Assembly: GCF_051549785.1 (NCBI RefSeq) | Contig: NZ_CP189974.1 | Span: 1,550,001 to 1,614,000, forward strand | Reading direction: 5' to 3' | Length of the DNA: 64,000 nt | Origin: Caldatribacterium sp051549785 | Lineage (GTDB): Bacteria > Atribacterota > Atribacteria > Atribacterales > Caldatribacteriaceae | Shown here: piece after piece, positions 41,897 through 50,463 of the stretch | Layout: every line of letters begins with the position of its first letter | Numbering within the stretch: position 1 is the first letter of the stretch | The notes under the pieces: generated by a model | Database searches by the model: none | Seen by the model: the letters and a program-made list of their open reading frames with translations, nothing else | What the model was told of the DNA's origin: nothing | Program-made: the position numbers and the translations under genes

Positions 41897-43670
41897 TGCT
41901 CTCGACCTCACCCCTGAGCTTTGCGCTGAGTTCCTCTTTGATGTCCTCCTCAAGCCTTTCAATTCGCTCAAGTTCTGACTCCGGAATGTACTTCATCCGC
42001 CCAATTCGCTCTCGAGCAGGGATACTCAAAACGTCCCGGAGCGACAGCCCTTGCTCCAGAGCCCTCATACCCTCACGGTAATAGGTGAGGATCACCCGGA
42101 GCATAAGGTACTGCTTCCGGAGTGAAGTGAAGGTGTCCACCTCGTGGAAGGCATTTTGCTGGAGGAAGTCCTCGCGAATCGACCGGGCAACCTCGAGGAT
42201 GAATCGCTCCCGGAACGAAAGGGATTCAACGCCAACAAGGCGCACAATCTCCTCAAGCTCGGCCTCCTGTTGGAGAATACGCATTGCTAAAGCCCTGTTC
42301 TCGGAGAAATCCGGGGCGACGTTTTTCCTCCAGTACTCCTCAAGGTGCTTGAGGTAGAGAGAGTAGCTAATCAGCCAGTTGATAGCCGGAAAATGCCTTT
42401 TGTACGCCAGACGGTCCTCAAGACCCCAGAAGACCTGCACCACACGCAAGGTGTTCTGCGTCACAGGCTCTGAAAGGTCGCCTCCCGGAGGGGAAACGGC
42501 ACCGATCACTGAGAGAGAACCAAAACGACCGTCTTTCCCAAGGCACTGGACCTTTCCGGCCCGCTCGTAGAAGCTTGCGATACGGCTTCCGAGGTATGCC
42601 GGAAAGCCTTCGTCTCCCGGCATTTCCTCAAGGCGCCCTGAAATTTCCCGCATGGCCTCCGCCCACCGGGACGTGGAATCCGCCATAAGGGCAACTCTGT
42701 ATCCCATGTCCCGGAAGTACTCGGCAATGGTGATACCGGTGTAGACAGATGCCTCCCTTGCAGCTACAGGCATGTTTGACGTGTTGGCGATGAGAACCGT
42801 CCGCTGCATGAGCGGCTCTCCAGTGTAGGGGTCGATGAGCTCGGGAAATTCGATGAGCACATCGGTCATCTCGTTCCCCCGCTCTCCACACCCGATAAAG
42901 ACGATGACGTCCGCATCGGACCACTTGGCAAGCTGGTGCTGCACAACCGTCTTGCCACTCCCAAAAGGTCCCGGAATACAGGCCACGCCTCCCTTGGCGA
43001 TGGGGAAGAACGTATCGATGACCCGTTGCCCTGTAATGAGCGGCTCATCGAGCTCAACCTTGCGGCGGTATGGACGGGGCGTCCGCACCGGCCAGCGCTG
43101 CATGAGAGTCACGGGGATTTCTTTCCCGCCCCGCTCAATAACCGCAATGACATCCTCCACGGTGAAGGAACCTGCCTGGATTTCTCGAACCCGTCCCCAT
43201 ACCCCCGGGGGAACCATGATCTTATGGACAATGGTCTTTGATTCCTGGACGATTCCTAGGATGTCGCCCGATGCAACCTCGGTCCCCGAAGTCACCAGGG
43301 GTTCGAAATCCCACTTCTTTGAGCGATCAAGAGCCGGAAGCTCCACTCCCCGGGCGATGAAATCGCCTGCCCTCTCCCGGATGAGCTCAAGCGGCCGCTG
43401 AGTCCCGTCAAAAATCCTCCCAATGAGTCCCGGCCCGAGCTCAACGCTCAAAGGTTCGTAAGTCGACTCGACGGGTTCTCCGGGACGAAGGCCAGCCGTT
43501 TCTTCGTACACCTGAATCGTCGCTTTGTCTCCCCGGATGCCGATGATTTCTCCAACCAGCCGCTTCTCACCAACCTTTACCATGTCGTACATCTTGGCCC
43601 CGGGAAGACCGACTGCCACAACCACCGGACCGTTGACACTCAGAATGGTTCCTCTCTGAACGTCCTTCAT
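41889..43670 (-). CDS. ntpA: V-type ATP synthase catalytic subunit A
   Basis: The 593-residue catalytic subunit has the P-loop GPFGSGKT at 234-241, the catalytic Glu region FIGCGERGNEMTDVL, the large 'non-homologous' insertion of V/A-type A subunits (ending near MVPPGVWGRV), and LMADSTSRWAEAMREISGRL. It is expected to work as ATP synthase or as an ATP-driven ion pump. Confidence 0.96.
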   Translation of the reverse strand: MKDVQRGTILSVNGPVVVAVGLPGAKMYDMVKVGEKRLVGEIIGIRGDKATIQVYEETAGLRPGEPVESTYEPLSVELGPGLIGRIFDGTQRPLELIRERAGDFIARGVELPALDRSKKWDFEPLVTSGTEVASGDILGIVQESKTIVHKIMVPPGVWGRVREIQAGSFTVEDVIAVIERGGKEIPVTLMQRWPVRTPRPYRRKVELDEPLITGQRVIDTFFPIAKGGVACIPGPFGSGKTVVQHQLAKWSDADVIVFIGCGERGNEMTDVLIEFPELIDPYTGEPLMQRTVLIANTSNMPVAAREASVYTGITIAEYFRDMGYRVALMADSTSRWAEAMREISGRLEEMPGDEGFPAYLGSRIASFYERAGKVQCLGKDGRFGSLSVIGAVSPPGGDLSEPVTQNTLRVVQVFWGLEDRLAYKRHFPAINWLISYSLYLKHLEEYWRKNVAPDFSENRALAMRILQQEAELEEIVRLVGVESLSFRERFILEVARSIREDFLQQNAFHEVDTFTSLRKQYLMLRVILTYYREGMRALEQGLSLRDVLSIPARERIGRMKYIPESELERIERLEEDIKEELSAKLRGEVESNV

Positions 43671-43675
43671 GGCGA

Positions 43676-44005
43676 TTATTCCTCTCCCTGAATCATGATG
43701 CTACTCCCAATGGCCATCTCGATAAGCCTTCGGACAATATCCCCACCTTTGCCCACTTCAGCACTGCTTGTGGGAATGGCGCAGATGACCGGCAGCGCCT
43801 CCCCGCGAAGGTCCTCGAAGTGGGCCTTGATGGCGTCGTAGAACCGCCACTCGGTGAAGATGATGGCGTACTGGTTCTTCCGCAAGGTGGGAAGGAACGC
43901 AGAGAGTTCCTCAAGGGTTCGGGCAGGGAAAACATCAAAACCCATGCCCCGGAAACACAGGGTCCTCTCTTCCCCACCAACAAAAGCAAGATACGCCCTA
44001 CTCAT
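43676..44005 (-). CDS. ntpG: V-type ATP synthase subunit F
   Basis: The 109-residue protein (Enterococcus name NtpG) starts MSRAYLAFVG and has a Rossmann-like half with FRGMGFDVFPA, YAIIFTEWRF and the C-terminal helix GGDIVRRLIEMAIGSS that docks with the central stalk. ATG 44005 overlaps ntpC by 8 bases; the longer frame to 44068 is rejected since it would place the family start 21 residues inside. Confidence 0.85.
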   Translation of the reverse strand: MSRAYLAFVGGEERTLCFRGMGFDVFPARTLEELSAFLPTLRKNQYAIIFTEWRFYDAIKAHFEDLRGEALPVICAIPTSSAEVGKGGDIVRRLIEMAIGSSIMIQGEE

Positions 44006-45005
44006 AGTAACACTCCCGGAGTTTCCGCCGGAGAACCTCCCCTTCAAGGCCAAAGTATTTCCCCTCAAGGAGGATGCGGAGATTCCTCACATCGATGGAC
44101 TTGGCGAAGAGGAAACCGAAAACTGGCTCAGGGCCAAAAGTTTCCCGCCGGTACTGGCGAACCCACACGAGGAGATGGTTGTCCATTTTTCGCTCCATCT
44201 CCGCAAGGTAGGACGGGTCATTGCGAAACACTCCCTCCTCAGGGAGAACAAAGGCAAAACCGAGGTACTGCAGGTACTCCGGAACCTTGTCCTCAGGAAG
44301 CACACCAAGCTCCAGGAACTCCTTCTCCCCAAGAAGGGTATTCTCAAAGTATAAAAGACGAAGGGCATCGGGCTTCCTCTCTTGGTAACGGGCACGAAAA
44401 ACTCCCCGCAGAAGCGAAAACACAAGGAACGCATGGTACCACTTCCTGAGGGGGCCCTCGGCACGCCCGGCGAGCCTGTACACTTCCTGCAAAAAGAAGC
44501 GGTCAAGGATGAACTCCACACCCTGGGCATTCCCCGGATGGCCTTCGAGAAACTCCTGGACCTCCTGAAGCGTCCGGGCCAGGGCGGCGGGGAAATACTC
44601 ACCGACTTCTCCACCAAGGAAACGAAGGACTTTTCGGACATCGAAAGAGGCAGGATACGTCTTTTCCAGGGGTTTCTTCACCATGAAATGCTTCACCGCA
44701 AGTTTCACTGCCGTTACGTCAAACCAAAGAAGGAAGAAGGCGGTGACATCCTCACCACTCGGCTGCTTCGCAAAGTCACTCACCAGGCCAAAGAAATGGT
44801 CCGTCAGTACCCTGTCGATGGTCTGGGGCGTGGGGAGAATCCCCTGAAAGGCTTCACCAAGGTAAGGAACCTCAGCCATCACCCGAAGGGCCTGTTCCAG
44901 GTCCTCAGCACGAAGAAGTGCCTCAAGAAGCCTCGGGTACAGAAGGCTTCGCTCAAGCACCCGTACCCGACCGATGAGGTAGGCGTAATCCTTGCTCACA
45001 CTCAT
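43998..45005 (-). CDS. ntpC: V-type ATP synthase subunit C (rotor socket)
   Basis: The 335-residue all-helical protein with DYAYLIGRVRVLERSLL at the start belongs to the AC39/NtpC family that links the central stalk D/F to the membrane ring. It overlaps ntpE by 4 bases and ntpG by 8. Sequence divergence is high in this family, but length and position fit. Confidence 0.9.
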   Translation of the reverse strand: MSVSKDYAYLIGRVRVLERSLLYPRLLEALLRAEDLEQALRVMAEVPYLGEAFQGILPTPQTIDRVLTDHFFGLVSDFAKQPSGEDVTAFFLLWFDVTAVKLAVKHFMVKKPLEKTYPASFDVRKVLRFLGGEVGEYFPAALARTLQEVQEFLEGHPGNAQGVEFILDRFFLQEVYRLAGRAEGPLRKWYHAFLVFSLLRGVFRARYQERKPDALRLLYFENTLLGEKEFLELGVLPEDKVPEYLQYLGFAFVLPEEGVFRNDPSYLAEMERKMDNHLLVWVRQYRRETFGPEPVFGFLFAKSIDVRNLRILLEGKYFGLEGEVLRRKLRECYYE

Positions 45006-45598
45006 ACCTCGACACCCTGGAAAAGCGCAAGGAGCACATCACGTTCGTTGCTCCGGAAGAAGTCCTCAAGGAGCGTGCGGAAGCTCAGGTCAACGGCCAC
45101 GCCGCCCTTTCTGAGGAGCAGGCCCCGTCCACTCTGGCCTTCAAGCACTCCACCAAAGGAGAGATGGTACCCCAGGCTCCTGTTGACCTCTTCCACGAAC
45201 TGGGGCCCCAGGCGCCTCGCCTCCTCGGGGAACATCCACACTTCCTCGTCACCGCTCTCCACAGAACGAGAGAGCACACCCTTCCACCAGGATGCGTACT
45301 CTGTTTCGACGGCTGCAAGAAGACGAGCTTCGAGTTCCCTCCAGAGCATCTGCAAAGCTTCCTGTTTGACTTTAGCCAGTTCATTCCTGCCCCAGAGTCT
45401 CGCCTCTGCAATCATTCGCTGTGCCTCGAGCTCAGCCTCACGCTTTTTGCCTTCAAGAAATGCGGCCACCTCTTTCTCCAAGGCTTCTTTTGCCCTTTCT
45501 TTCCGCAAGGCCGCTTCTTTCCGAGCATTCCCAAGGATGGTCTCTTTTCGGGACGCCGTTTCTTCTTCAATACGCCTCAGAATATCCTCAAGAGGCAT
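45002..45598 (-). CDS. ntpE: V-type ATP synthase subunit E (peripheral stalk)
   Basis: The 198-residue protein begins with a long charged coiled coil (LEDILRRIEEETASRKETIL) and ends with a globular alpha/beta head (GRGLLLRKGGVAVDLSFRTLLEDFF) that caps the A3B3 hexamer. With the subunit at 48051 it builds the peripheral stalks. It starts 12 bases after ntpK. Confidence 0.9.
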   Translation of the reverse strand: MPLEDILRRIEEETASRKETILGNARKEAALRKERAKEALEKEVAAFLEGKKREAELEAQRMIAEARLWGRNELAKVKQEALQMLWRELEARLLAAVETEYASWWKGVLSRSVESGDEEVWMFPEEARRLGPQFVEEVNRSLGYHLSFGGVLEGQSGRGLLLRKGGVAVDLSFRTLLEDFFRSNERDVLLALFQGVEV

Positions 45599-45610
45599 GT
45601 CCTCACCCTC

Positions 45611-46096
45611 TCAGAGCTTAATGGAGTTGAGGAGAAGGATTGTCGCAAGGAGAGACAAAACGGCATACGTCTCAACCATTGCCGGGAGAATGATGGCCTT
45701 CCCGGTTTCTTCAGGACGGCGAGCAATAAGGCCAATGGAGGCCGCAGCGGTCTTCCCCTGAGCAATGCCGGAGAGAAGCCCCACAATGGCGACCGGAAGA
45801 CAGGCGAACATAATCTGCATTCCCTGGGCAACAGTCACCGAAACCGGTGTTCCTCCAAAAAGGCCAAGCTTAATGAGCACCCAAAATCCTGCAAGAAGCC
45901 CGTAAATGCCCTGTGTTCCGGGAAGAGCCTGAAGGAGCAGTACCTGCCCGAATTTTCCAGGATCCTCGGTCATAACCCCTGCGCCGACCTGCCCGGCAAT
46001 GCCAACACCTATCGCCGAACCGATACCTGCAAGACCAATGGCCAGCGCCGAGCCAAGCAGTGCAAAAACCAGTCCATCCAAAAGCACAGGCAACAA
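45611..46096 (-). CDS. ntpK: V-type ATP synthase membrane ring subunit K, Na+-type
   Basis: The 161-residue proteolipid has two hairpins (four membrane helices), like NtpK of Enterococcus hirae. The residues that bind Na+ there (Leu61, Thr64, Gln65, Gln110, Glu139) are matched here by L58, T61 and Q62 (in LPGTQGIYG), Q113 (SGIAQGK) and E142 (MVETYAVL). One carboxylate per four helices means a low ion-to-ATP ratio, usual for rings that pump. Na+ coupling is therefore predicted. The gene starts 6 bases after ntpI. Confidence 0.93.
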   Translation of the reverse strand: MLPVLLDGLVFALLGSALAIGLAGIGSAIGVGIAGQVGAGVMTEDPGKFGQVLLLQALPGTQGIYGLLAGFWVLIKLGLFGGTPVSVTVAQGMQIMFACLPVAIVGLLSGIAQGKTAAASIGLIARRPEETGKAIILPAMVETYAVLSLLATILLLNSIKL

Positions 46097-46102
46097 CCCC
46101 CT

Positions 46103-48064
46103 TTACTGTACTTTAACGTACTTTGTCCTGTAGCTGAAGGGCTGGAACTCTTTCCCTCCGTTCTCGTAGAACTTCGTGAAGAACTCCACATACTGCAGAC
46201 GAGCTGAGTGCACAAAGGCTCCGAGGCTGCTCATAACCAGGTTGAAAACGTTGAAAAGTAAAGCCACAAAAAGCCCAATGAGCCAGCCGATATACGGAGA
46301 ACCCCCAAAGAGCACTCCCAGGGTTCGGGCAAGGATGGCGATAATGGAGCTTGAGAGGCCCAGGGCGAAAAGTCGGGAATAGGAGAGAACGTCCCCAAGG
46401 TAGGAGATGACTCCATAGAGGCTCAGTATTCCTGAGAGCACCTTCATGACGGGATTCTTCTTCTGCCTCCCCTGAGTAGCCACAAGGAACAGCGCCGTCC
46501 CCACAAGAAATGGCAGGGCAAAGGGCTTCAGCAAGGCAAACTGCGTTGATCCGATATAGACCACAATGGCAAGGAGAAAGGCAAACCACCCGAGCTGGTC
46601 CATGATGGCCGAGGCATAGTTCTTCCTTCGCCACTCCTTGACGAAGCTCACGAAAAGCCCCACGAGCACCTGCACAAGCCCAAGCAGGAGGGAAAAGACG
46701 AGCATGGGCAGGGGATTTGTGATCGGGTCAATGATGGTGAGCGACCGCTTGAAGCTCGTTACAGCACTTAAGGCCTTCGGCAGGTGGTCAAAGGTATCCC
46801 CAAGCCAGGAACCCGTTCCCATACCCACGAGGATGGAGGCTACTCCACCCCAGCCAAGCATATGGAAGAAACGCTTTGTGCCCTCGGGGACTTTCAAAAA
46901 CCCTGGGGCCAGAAATCCAAGAAGTGCCAGGATAAGACCGTAGATGACGTCTCCAAGACAGATGCCAAAAAATAAGAAGAAAAAGGGAGCCAGGAAAGGC
47001 GTGGGGTCGAGTTCCCAGTAGTTCGGAAGACCGTAGAGTCTTGTCAAAACCTCGAAGTTCTTTGTCCAGGAACCGTTCCGGAGATCTACGGGGACGTTCT
47101 CACCCGGTTGCGGATCCCTTGAAAACAGCACCCATTCGTTCCCCAAAGCCTTCAGGGATTGTTCAAGCTTTCCCATATCTTCAGTGCGTGCCCACCCGCT
47201 GATGACCACGGTCTCCCTGGTATGGAGGATTTCCTGTTCTTTCCGCCGGCGCTCAAGAAGTGAGGCATAGTAATCGTAAGCAAGCTTCAGGTCCCGCTCA
47301 AAACGGGCATACAGGGCCGCCTTTTCAAGGAGCTTTTCGCGCTCTCTGGTAAGCTCCGCCATGCGGGCTCTAATTCTCTCGCTGGCCTCCTTTGGGGTTC
47401 CCTCAAAAGCCTGAGGCAACACCACAGGGGTAGCACCAATCTCCTGGAGGACTTCCTCAAGATGAAGCAGGAAGTCCCGATGGGCAACGAGGAAAACAAC
47501 CACATTTCGCCCCCGAGAGGGGAACGTTTCACAGAACCAGAGCGAGCCCCGTTCCCGGAGCTTCGACTCAAGGTGTGCCTTTTTCTCCGGGGGGATTTCG
47601 AGAAGGATACTCCGGGTATAACGGGTTTCCCCAAGATCCTCAAGAGGAATGGGAAGGTGTTCGAAGCGGCTCAGAAATTCAAGGTGCGCCACCAGACGGT
47701 TGAGCGTCGTTCGGATTCCGTTCAGCTGTTCTTCAAGAGACGCACAGGCCCGGTATACCGGACTGTGGTTAAAACGGCACTGGAGGAATTCTTCCTTTGT
47801 GACCTCCAGGGGCTTGGGGAAGAACGATTCAAGAAAGGAAGGCTTGTCCTGGCGATATCGCTCCAGGAAATCAAGGCAGTACCGGATTTCGCCTAAGGTT
47901 CGCTCGATCTCTTCCGTAGCAACTGGGGGCTTCTCGCTTTGGAGGGCAAACTCCTCTTCCACTGCAATTTCCAGAACCCCGAGATCCTGCAAAAGCGCAA
48001 GGATTTCCGCTTCCTTCTCGCGGTGAGCAACAATGCTCACTCGCTGCATGCTACTTATGGGCAT
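46103..48064 (-). CDS. ntpI: V-type ATP synthase subunit I (stator)
   Basis: The 653-residue stator subunit has a cytoplasmic N-terminal half with coiled coils and, from about residue 350, seven or so membrane helices with LAPFFFLFFGICLGDVIYGLI and YGVISYLGDVLSYSRLFALG, the family signatures; the ion channel Arg lies in the last of these helices (SYSRL). ATG 48064 is preferred to ATG 48049 because subunit I proteins carry a few residues before the MxxV strand. It overlaps the upstream gene by 14 bases. Confidence 0.93.
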   Translation of the reverse strand: MPISSMQRVSIVAHREKEAEILALLQDLGVLEIAVEEEFALQSEKPPVATEEIERTLGEIRYCLDFLERYRQDKPSFLESFFPKPLEVTKEEFLQCRFNHSPVYRACASLEEQLNGIRTTLNRLVAHLEFLSRFEHLPIPLEDLGETRYTRSILLEIPPEKKAHLESKLRERGSLWFCETFPSRGRNVVVFLVAHRDFLLHLEEVLQEIGATPVVLPQAFEGTPKEASERIRARMAELTREREKLLEKAALYARFERDLKLAYDYYASLLERRRKEQEILHTRETVVISGWARTEDMGKLEQSLKALGNEWVLFSRDPQPGENVPVDLRNGSWTKNFEVLTRLYGLPNYWELDPTPFLAPFFFLFFGICLGDVIYGLILALLGFLAPGFLKVPEGTKRFFHMLGWGGVASILVGMGTGSWLGDTFDHLPKALSAVTSFKRSLTIIDPITNPLPMLVFSLLLGLVQVLVGLFVSFVKEWRRKNYASAIMDQLGWFAFLLAIVVYIGSTQFALLKPFALPFLVGTALFLVATQGRQKKNPVMKVLSGILSLYGVISYLGDVLSYSRLFALGLSSSIIAILARTLGVLFGGSPYIGWLIGLFVALLFNVFNLVMSSLGAFVHSARLQYVEFFTKFYENGGKEFQPFSYRTKYVKVQ

Positions 48065-48377
48065 AGGCCTTCTGCACCTTCCTCACAAGCTCTTCAGCAA
48101 CCCTTGGTACCCGTTCCATGAGGGTTGCTCTCAACCTCTGGGCCCTCTCTTCAAATGCTTTCCGAATACCCTCGGCTTCCTTCCCTGCCTCAGCGAGAAT
48201 GGCTGTCTTCAGCTCTTCGGCTTTTCGCATCGCCTCCTGGAACATTTCCTCCCGGAGGCGAGCAACCTCCAATTCTACCTGACCGAGAATCCTCGATGCT
48301 TCTCGTTCCGCCTCCCGAATCTCCTTCTCCTTCTCGGCTTCAAACCTTCGAATGCGATCCACAACTTCCCCGATCAT
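48051..48377 (-). CDS. V-type ATP synthase peripheral stalk subunit G/H-like
   Basis: The 108-residue protein is almost one unbroken charged coiled coil (IGEVVDRIRRFEAEKEKEIR; ASRILGQVELEVARLREEMF), as expected for the small stalk subunit (NtpF in Enterococcus, AhaH in archaea). ATG 48377 is chosen because an operon promoter lies at 48410-48438, so the longer frame to 48536 would start ahead of the promoter. It is the first gene of the V-ATPase operon. Confidence 0.82.
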   Translation of the reverse strand: MIGEVVDRIRRFEAEKEKEIREAEREASRILGQVELEVARLREEMFQEAMRKAEELKTAILAEAGKEAEGIRKAFEERAQRLRATLMERVPRVAEELVRKVQKAYAHK

Positions 48378-48409
48378 GGCAGGAACCCCCGAAGCAAAAT
48401 TCGGAGAGT

Positions 48410-48438
48410 ATATTACCAGAAGGACCAGTCTTTGACAA
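48410..48438 (-). promoter_or_regulatory. V-ATPase operon promoter
   Basis: On the minus strand TTGTCA (48438-48433), 17 bases, then TAATAT (48415-48410; a TATACT overlaps it) sit about 33 bases before the first V-ATPase gene. Confidence 0.65.
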
Positions 48439-48532
48439 GAAATAGTACAGGTTCGAAGCGTCAACTTATTGTTTTTGAAAACCCTCTCCATGGCTTCATT
48501 TCCTGATCTCCCTTCCTTTCCCTCACGCATTT

Positions 48533-49230
48533 TCATGTCACAGGGACCCAGGACATACTTTGGGTCAAGGCCTTAAGGGTCATACGCAGAGCACTCACCG
48601 GTTCTCGCATCACCGGGATGGTGTTCGAGATCTCCCGGAACACCTCTTTCCCCTCTCCTGCTCTTCCTTGATGGTCTCAGGGGTCATGGTGAAGGGAGGG
48701 AGCTTCTTCCTTTGGGTTCTCAGAACGTCACGCCGCACTGAGCACCGTTGAATTTCAAGGTTTCAAGAGCCATGGGATGGTAGGAGAGTTGAGCTGAAAG
48801 GGTAGGCTTCCATGGGCCTCGGCACTGACTGCAACCTGGGAGTTTCTGGCATTCTGGATTCCTTCCGAGTTTCCGGAGAGGTACCTGCAGAGGTCTTCCA
48901 GTTCTCTTATTGTGGACCAGCTGCTTCACCACCTCAGAGCTGACGGTGCATTCTTTGTTTTGGGGAAGGATTGCTCTCTGGTAGGAGAGCTCTGTGGCCC
49001 TCTCGAGGACCAGGGCTAAACCAACCTGGTCATCGAGGAGGTACCGGTATTCCCGGGTTTTCTTCTTCCGGTAGCAGGTCCTCCTTGAGGCGACATCCCC
49101 AAAGAGGGTGAGGTGGTATTCACGGCCCAGAGCTTCTCTGCAACCTCCTGGAAATCCATCCTCTCCTCCAGGAAGTGGAGAGAAAATTCCAAAATCCTCT
49201 GGAACTCTGATACCCATGGGGCCTCACCTC
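48533..49230 (-). pseudogene. ISLre2-type (UPF0236) transposase relic
   Basis: Reading the minus strand in changing frames gives pieces of an ISLre2/UPF0236 transposase: an N-terminal stretch EFQRILEFSLHFLEERMDFQ (near 49200-49145), after a frame change REYHLTLFGDV and RKKKTREYRYLLDDQVGL (49100-48990) with ATELSYQRAIL, a further frame change with STIRELEDLCRYLSG, and a possible C-terminal end VFREISNTIPVMREPVSALR closing at 48533. The middle of the gene is gone, so this is a dead copy. I saw no clear terminal repeats. It separates the V-ATPase operon from the flavodoxin gene and fills the 0.95 kb stretch without a live gene. Confidence 0.65.
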
Positions 49231-49325
49231 CAGGGTCAAGACTCCTTCCATACTCTGAGCGGTACGATTTGTTTTTTCAGGCCGGAATCCCTACAATAAT
49301 CATCAAAAGAGAAGGAGGCGATACG

Positions 49326-49814
49326 ATGAAGGCGCTTGTGCTCTACTATTCCCGAACAGGAGTGACGGAGAAGATGGCCAGAACCATTGCCCAGTCTCTG
49401 CAGGAAGAGGGATTTCCTGTGGACCTCTTCAATGTTACTCAGTTTCCCCTCGAGACTCTGCCCTCCTACGACCTCATCATCGTGGGTTCTCCGACGTACT
49501 ACGGAACCATGGCAGCGGAAGTAAAGAAATTCCTCGACGAGAGTGTGCGCTTCCATGGAGACCTCGAGGGAAGAATCGGCGGAGCCTTCGCCTCCTCGGC
49601 AAATCCCGCAGGGGGCAACGAGACCACCGTCCTTTCCATTCTTGAAGCCCTGCTCATCCACGGAATGGTCGTTAAGGGGATGTCCGAGGGGAGCCATTAC
49701 GGTCCTGTGGCCATTGAGGAATTCGACAGGCGGGCGGAAGAAGAGTGCCGAACGTACGCCAGAGATCTTGCCCGTCTCACGAAGGCTCTCCGGTCCAGAA
49801 AGGAAGGACAATAA
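49326..49814 (+). CDS. Flavodoxin-family protein
   Basis: The 162-residue protein has the FMN phosphate loop YYSRTGVTEKMA (residues 7-18) and later flavin contacts VGSPTYYGTMAAEVKKFLD and FASSANPAGGNETTVLSI, as in WrbA/NAD(P)H:quinone-type flavodoxins. It would carry electrons or reduce quinones. ATG 49326 has GAAGGAGGCG before it; the longer frame to 49113 runs into the transposase relic and is rejected. Its 3' end overlaps the convergent DUF429 gene by 38 bases. Confidence 0.88.
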   Translation: MKALVLYYSRTGVTEKMARTIAQSLQEEGFPVDLFNVTQFPLETLPSYDLIIVGSPTYYGTMAAEVKKFLDESVRFHGDLEGRIGGAFASSANPAGGNETTVLSILEALLIHGMVVKGMSEGSHYGPVAIEEFDRRAEEECRTYARDLARLTKALRSRKEGQ

Positions 49815-50463
49815 AACCTTCCTCATCTCCAAAAGTTCGCAGCGCATCCTTTCCATACTGACCGGCGAAAAGGGCCGTACAGGCGCAGAGAAAAGCGTCA
49901 AAGCGGTCCTTCTTCCCCGGGGAAGGACACAGGCAGGCCGAAAGGCATTCTTCAAGGTTCTCAATATGCAGGGGGGAACCTTCCCCCCTGAAGAGTTCCC
50001 CGAGTTCCCGGAAACGCCTGAACCTGTAGAGGGCAAGTCCTGTGTTTCCGAAAAACCCGAGGATGGAGAGGGGAGGAAAGACCTCAAGGGCGTGCCGGTG
50101 CTCCTTTGAGAAATCAAGGGAAAGGGAGAAGTTCCGTCTCACACTCTCCCAGAAGGGGAGGAGCGCCGGGTATCTCTTGCGGGCTATGCTGAGGTTGATA
50201 GGCAGAACGCCAGAGTGTCTTCGACGAAGCCAGGGAAGAAGTTCTTTCTCTGCGGCCCGCAATCCTTTCTCCACGGTCACAAGAAGCGGGGCATCAAAGG
50301 CAACAATGCTTCCGGGGGGAAGGGCACGGAGGTATTCCTCCCACTCCCTAAGGGTCACAAAGGAAAAGAATTCCCTCCACAGGCACTTCTTTTCCCGCTC
50401 AAGGACGCACACCCAGGAAGGCCTCCGAAACCCCCAGGCCAGGTCAACGCCGAGGAACTGCAC
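49777..50463 (-). CDS. DUF429 (RNase H-like fold) protein
   Basis: The 228-residue protein starts FLGVDLAWGFRR, with an Asp in the first strand, and has IVAFDAPLLV, LSIARKRYPALLPFWESVR, EVFPPLSILGFF and KDRFDAFLCACTALFA. These acidic positions match the DUF429 family, predicted nucleases with an RNase H-like fold. Function is not known. It overlaps purF by 20 bases and is on the same strand, so it is likely the last gene of the pur operon. Confidence 0.75.
   Translation of the reverse strand: MQFLGVDLAWGFRRPSWVCVLEREKKCLWREFFSFVTLREWEEYLRALPPGSIVAFDAPLLVTVEKGLRAAEKELLPWLRRRHSGVLPINLSIARKRYPALLPFWESVRRNFSLSLDFSKEHRHALEVFPPLSILGFFGNTGLALYRFRRFRELGELFRGEGSPLHIENLEECLSACLCPSPGKKDRFDAFLCACTALFAGQYGKDALRTFGDEEGFIVLPFWTGEPS

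Noticed and set aside
48378..48536. Longer N-terminus for the first V-ATPase gene
   Set aside because: It would begin upstream of the operon promoter at 48410-48438, and the coiled coil starts at ATG 48377.
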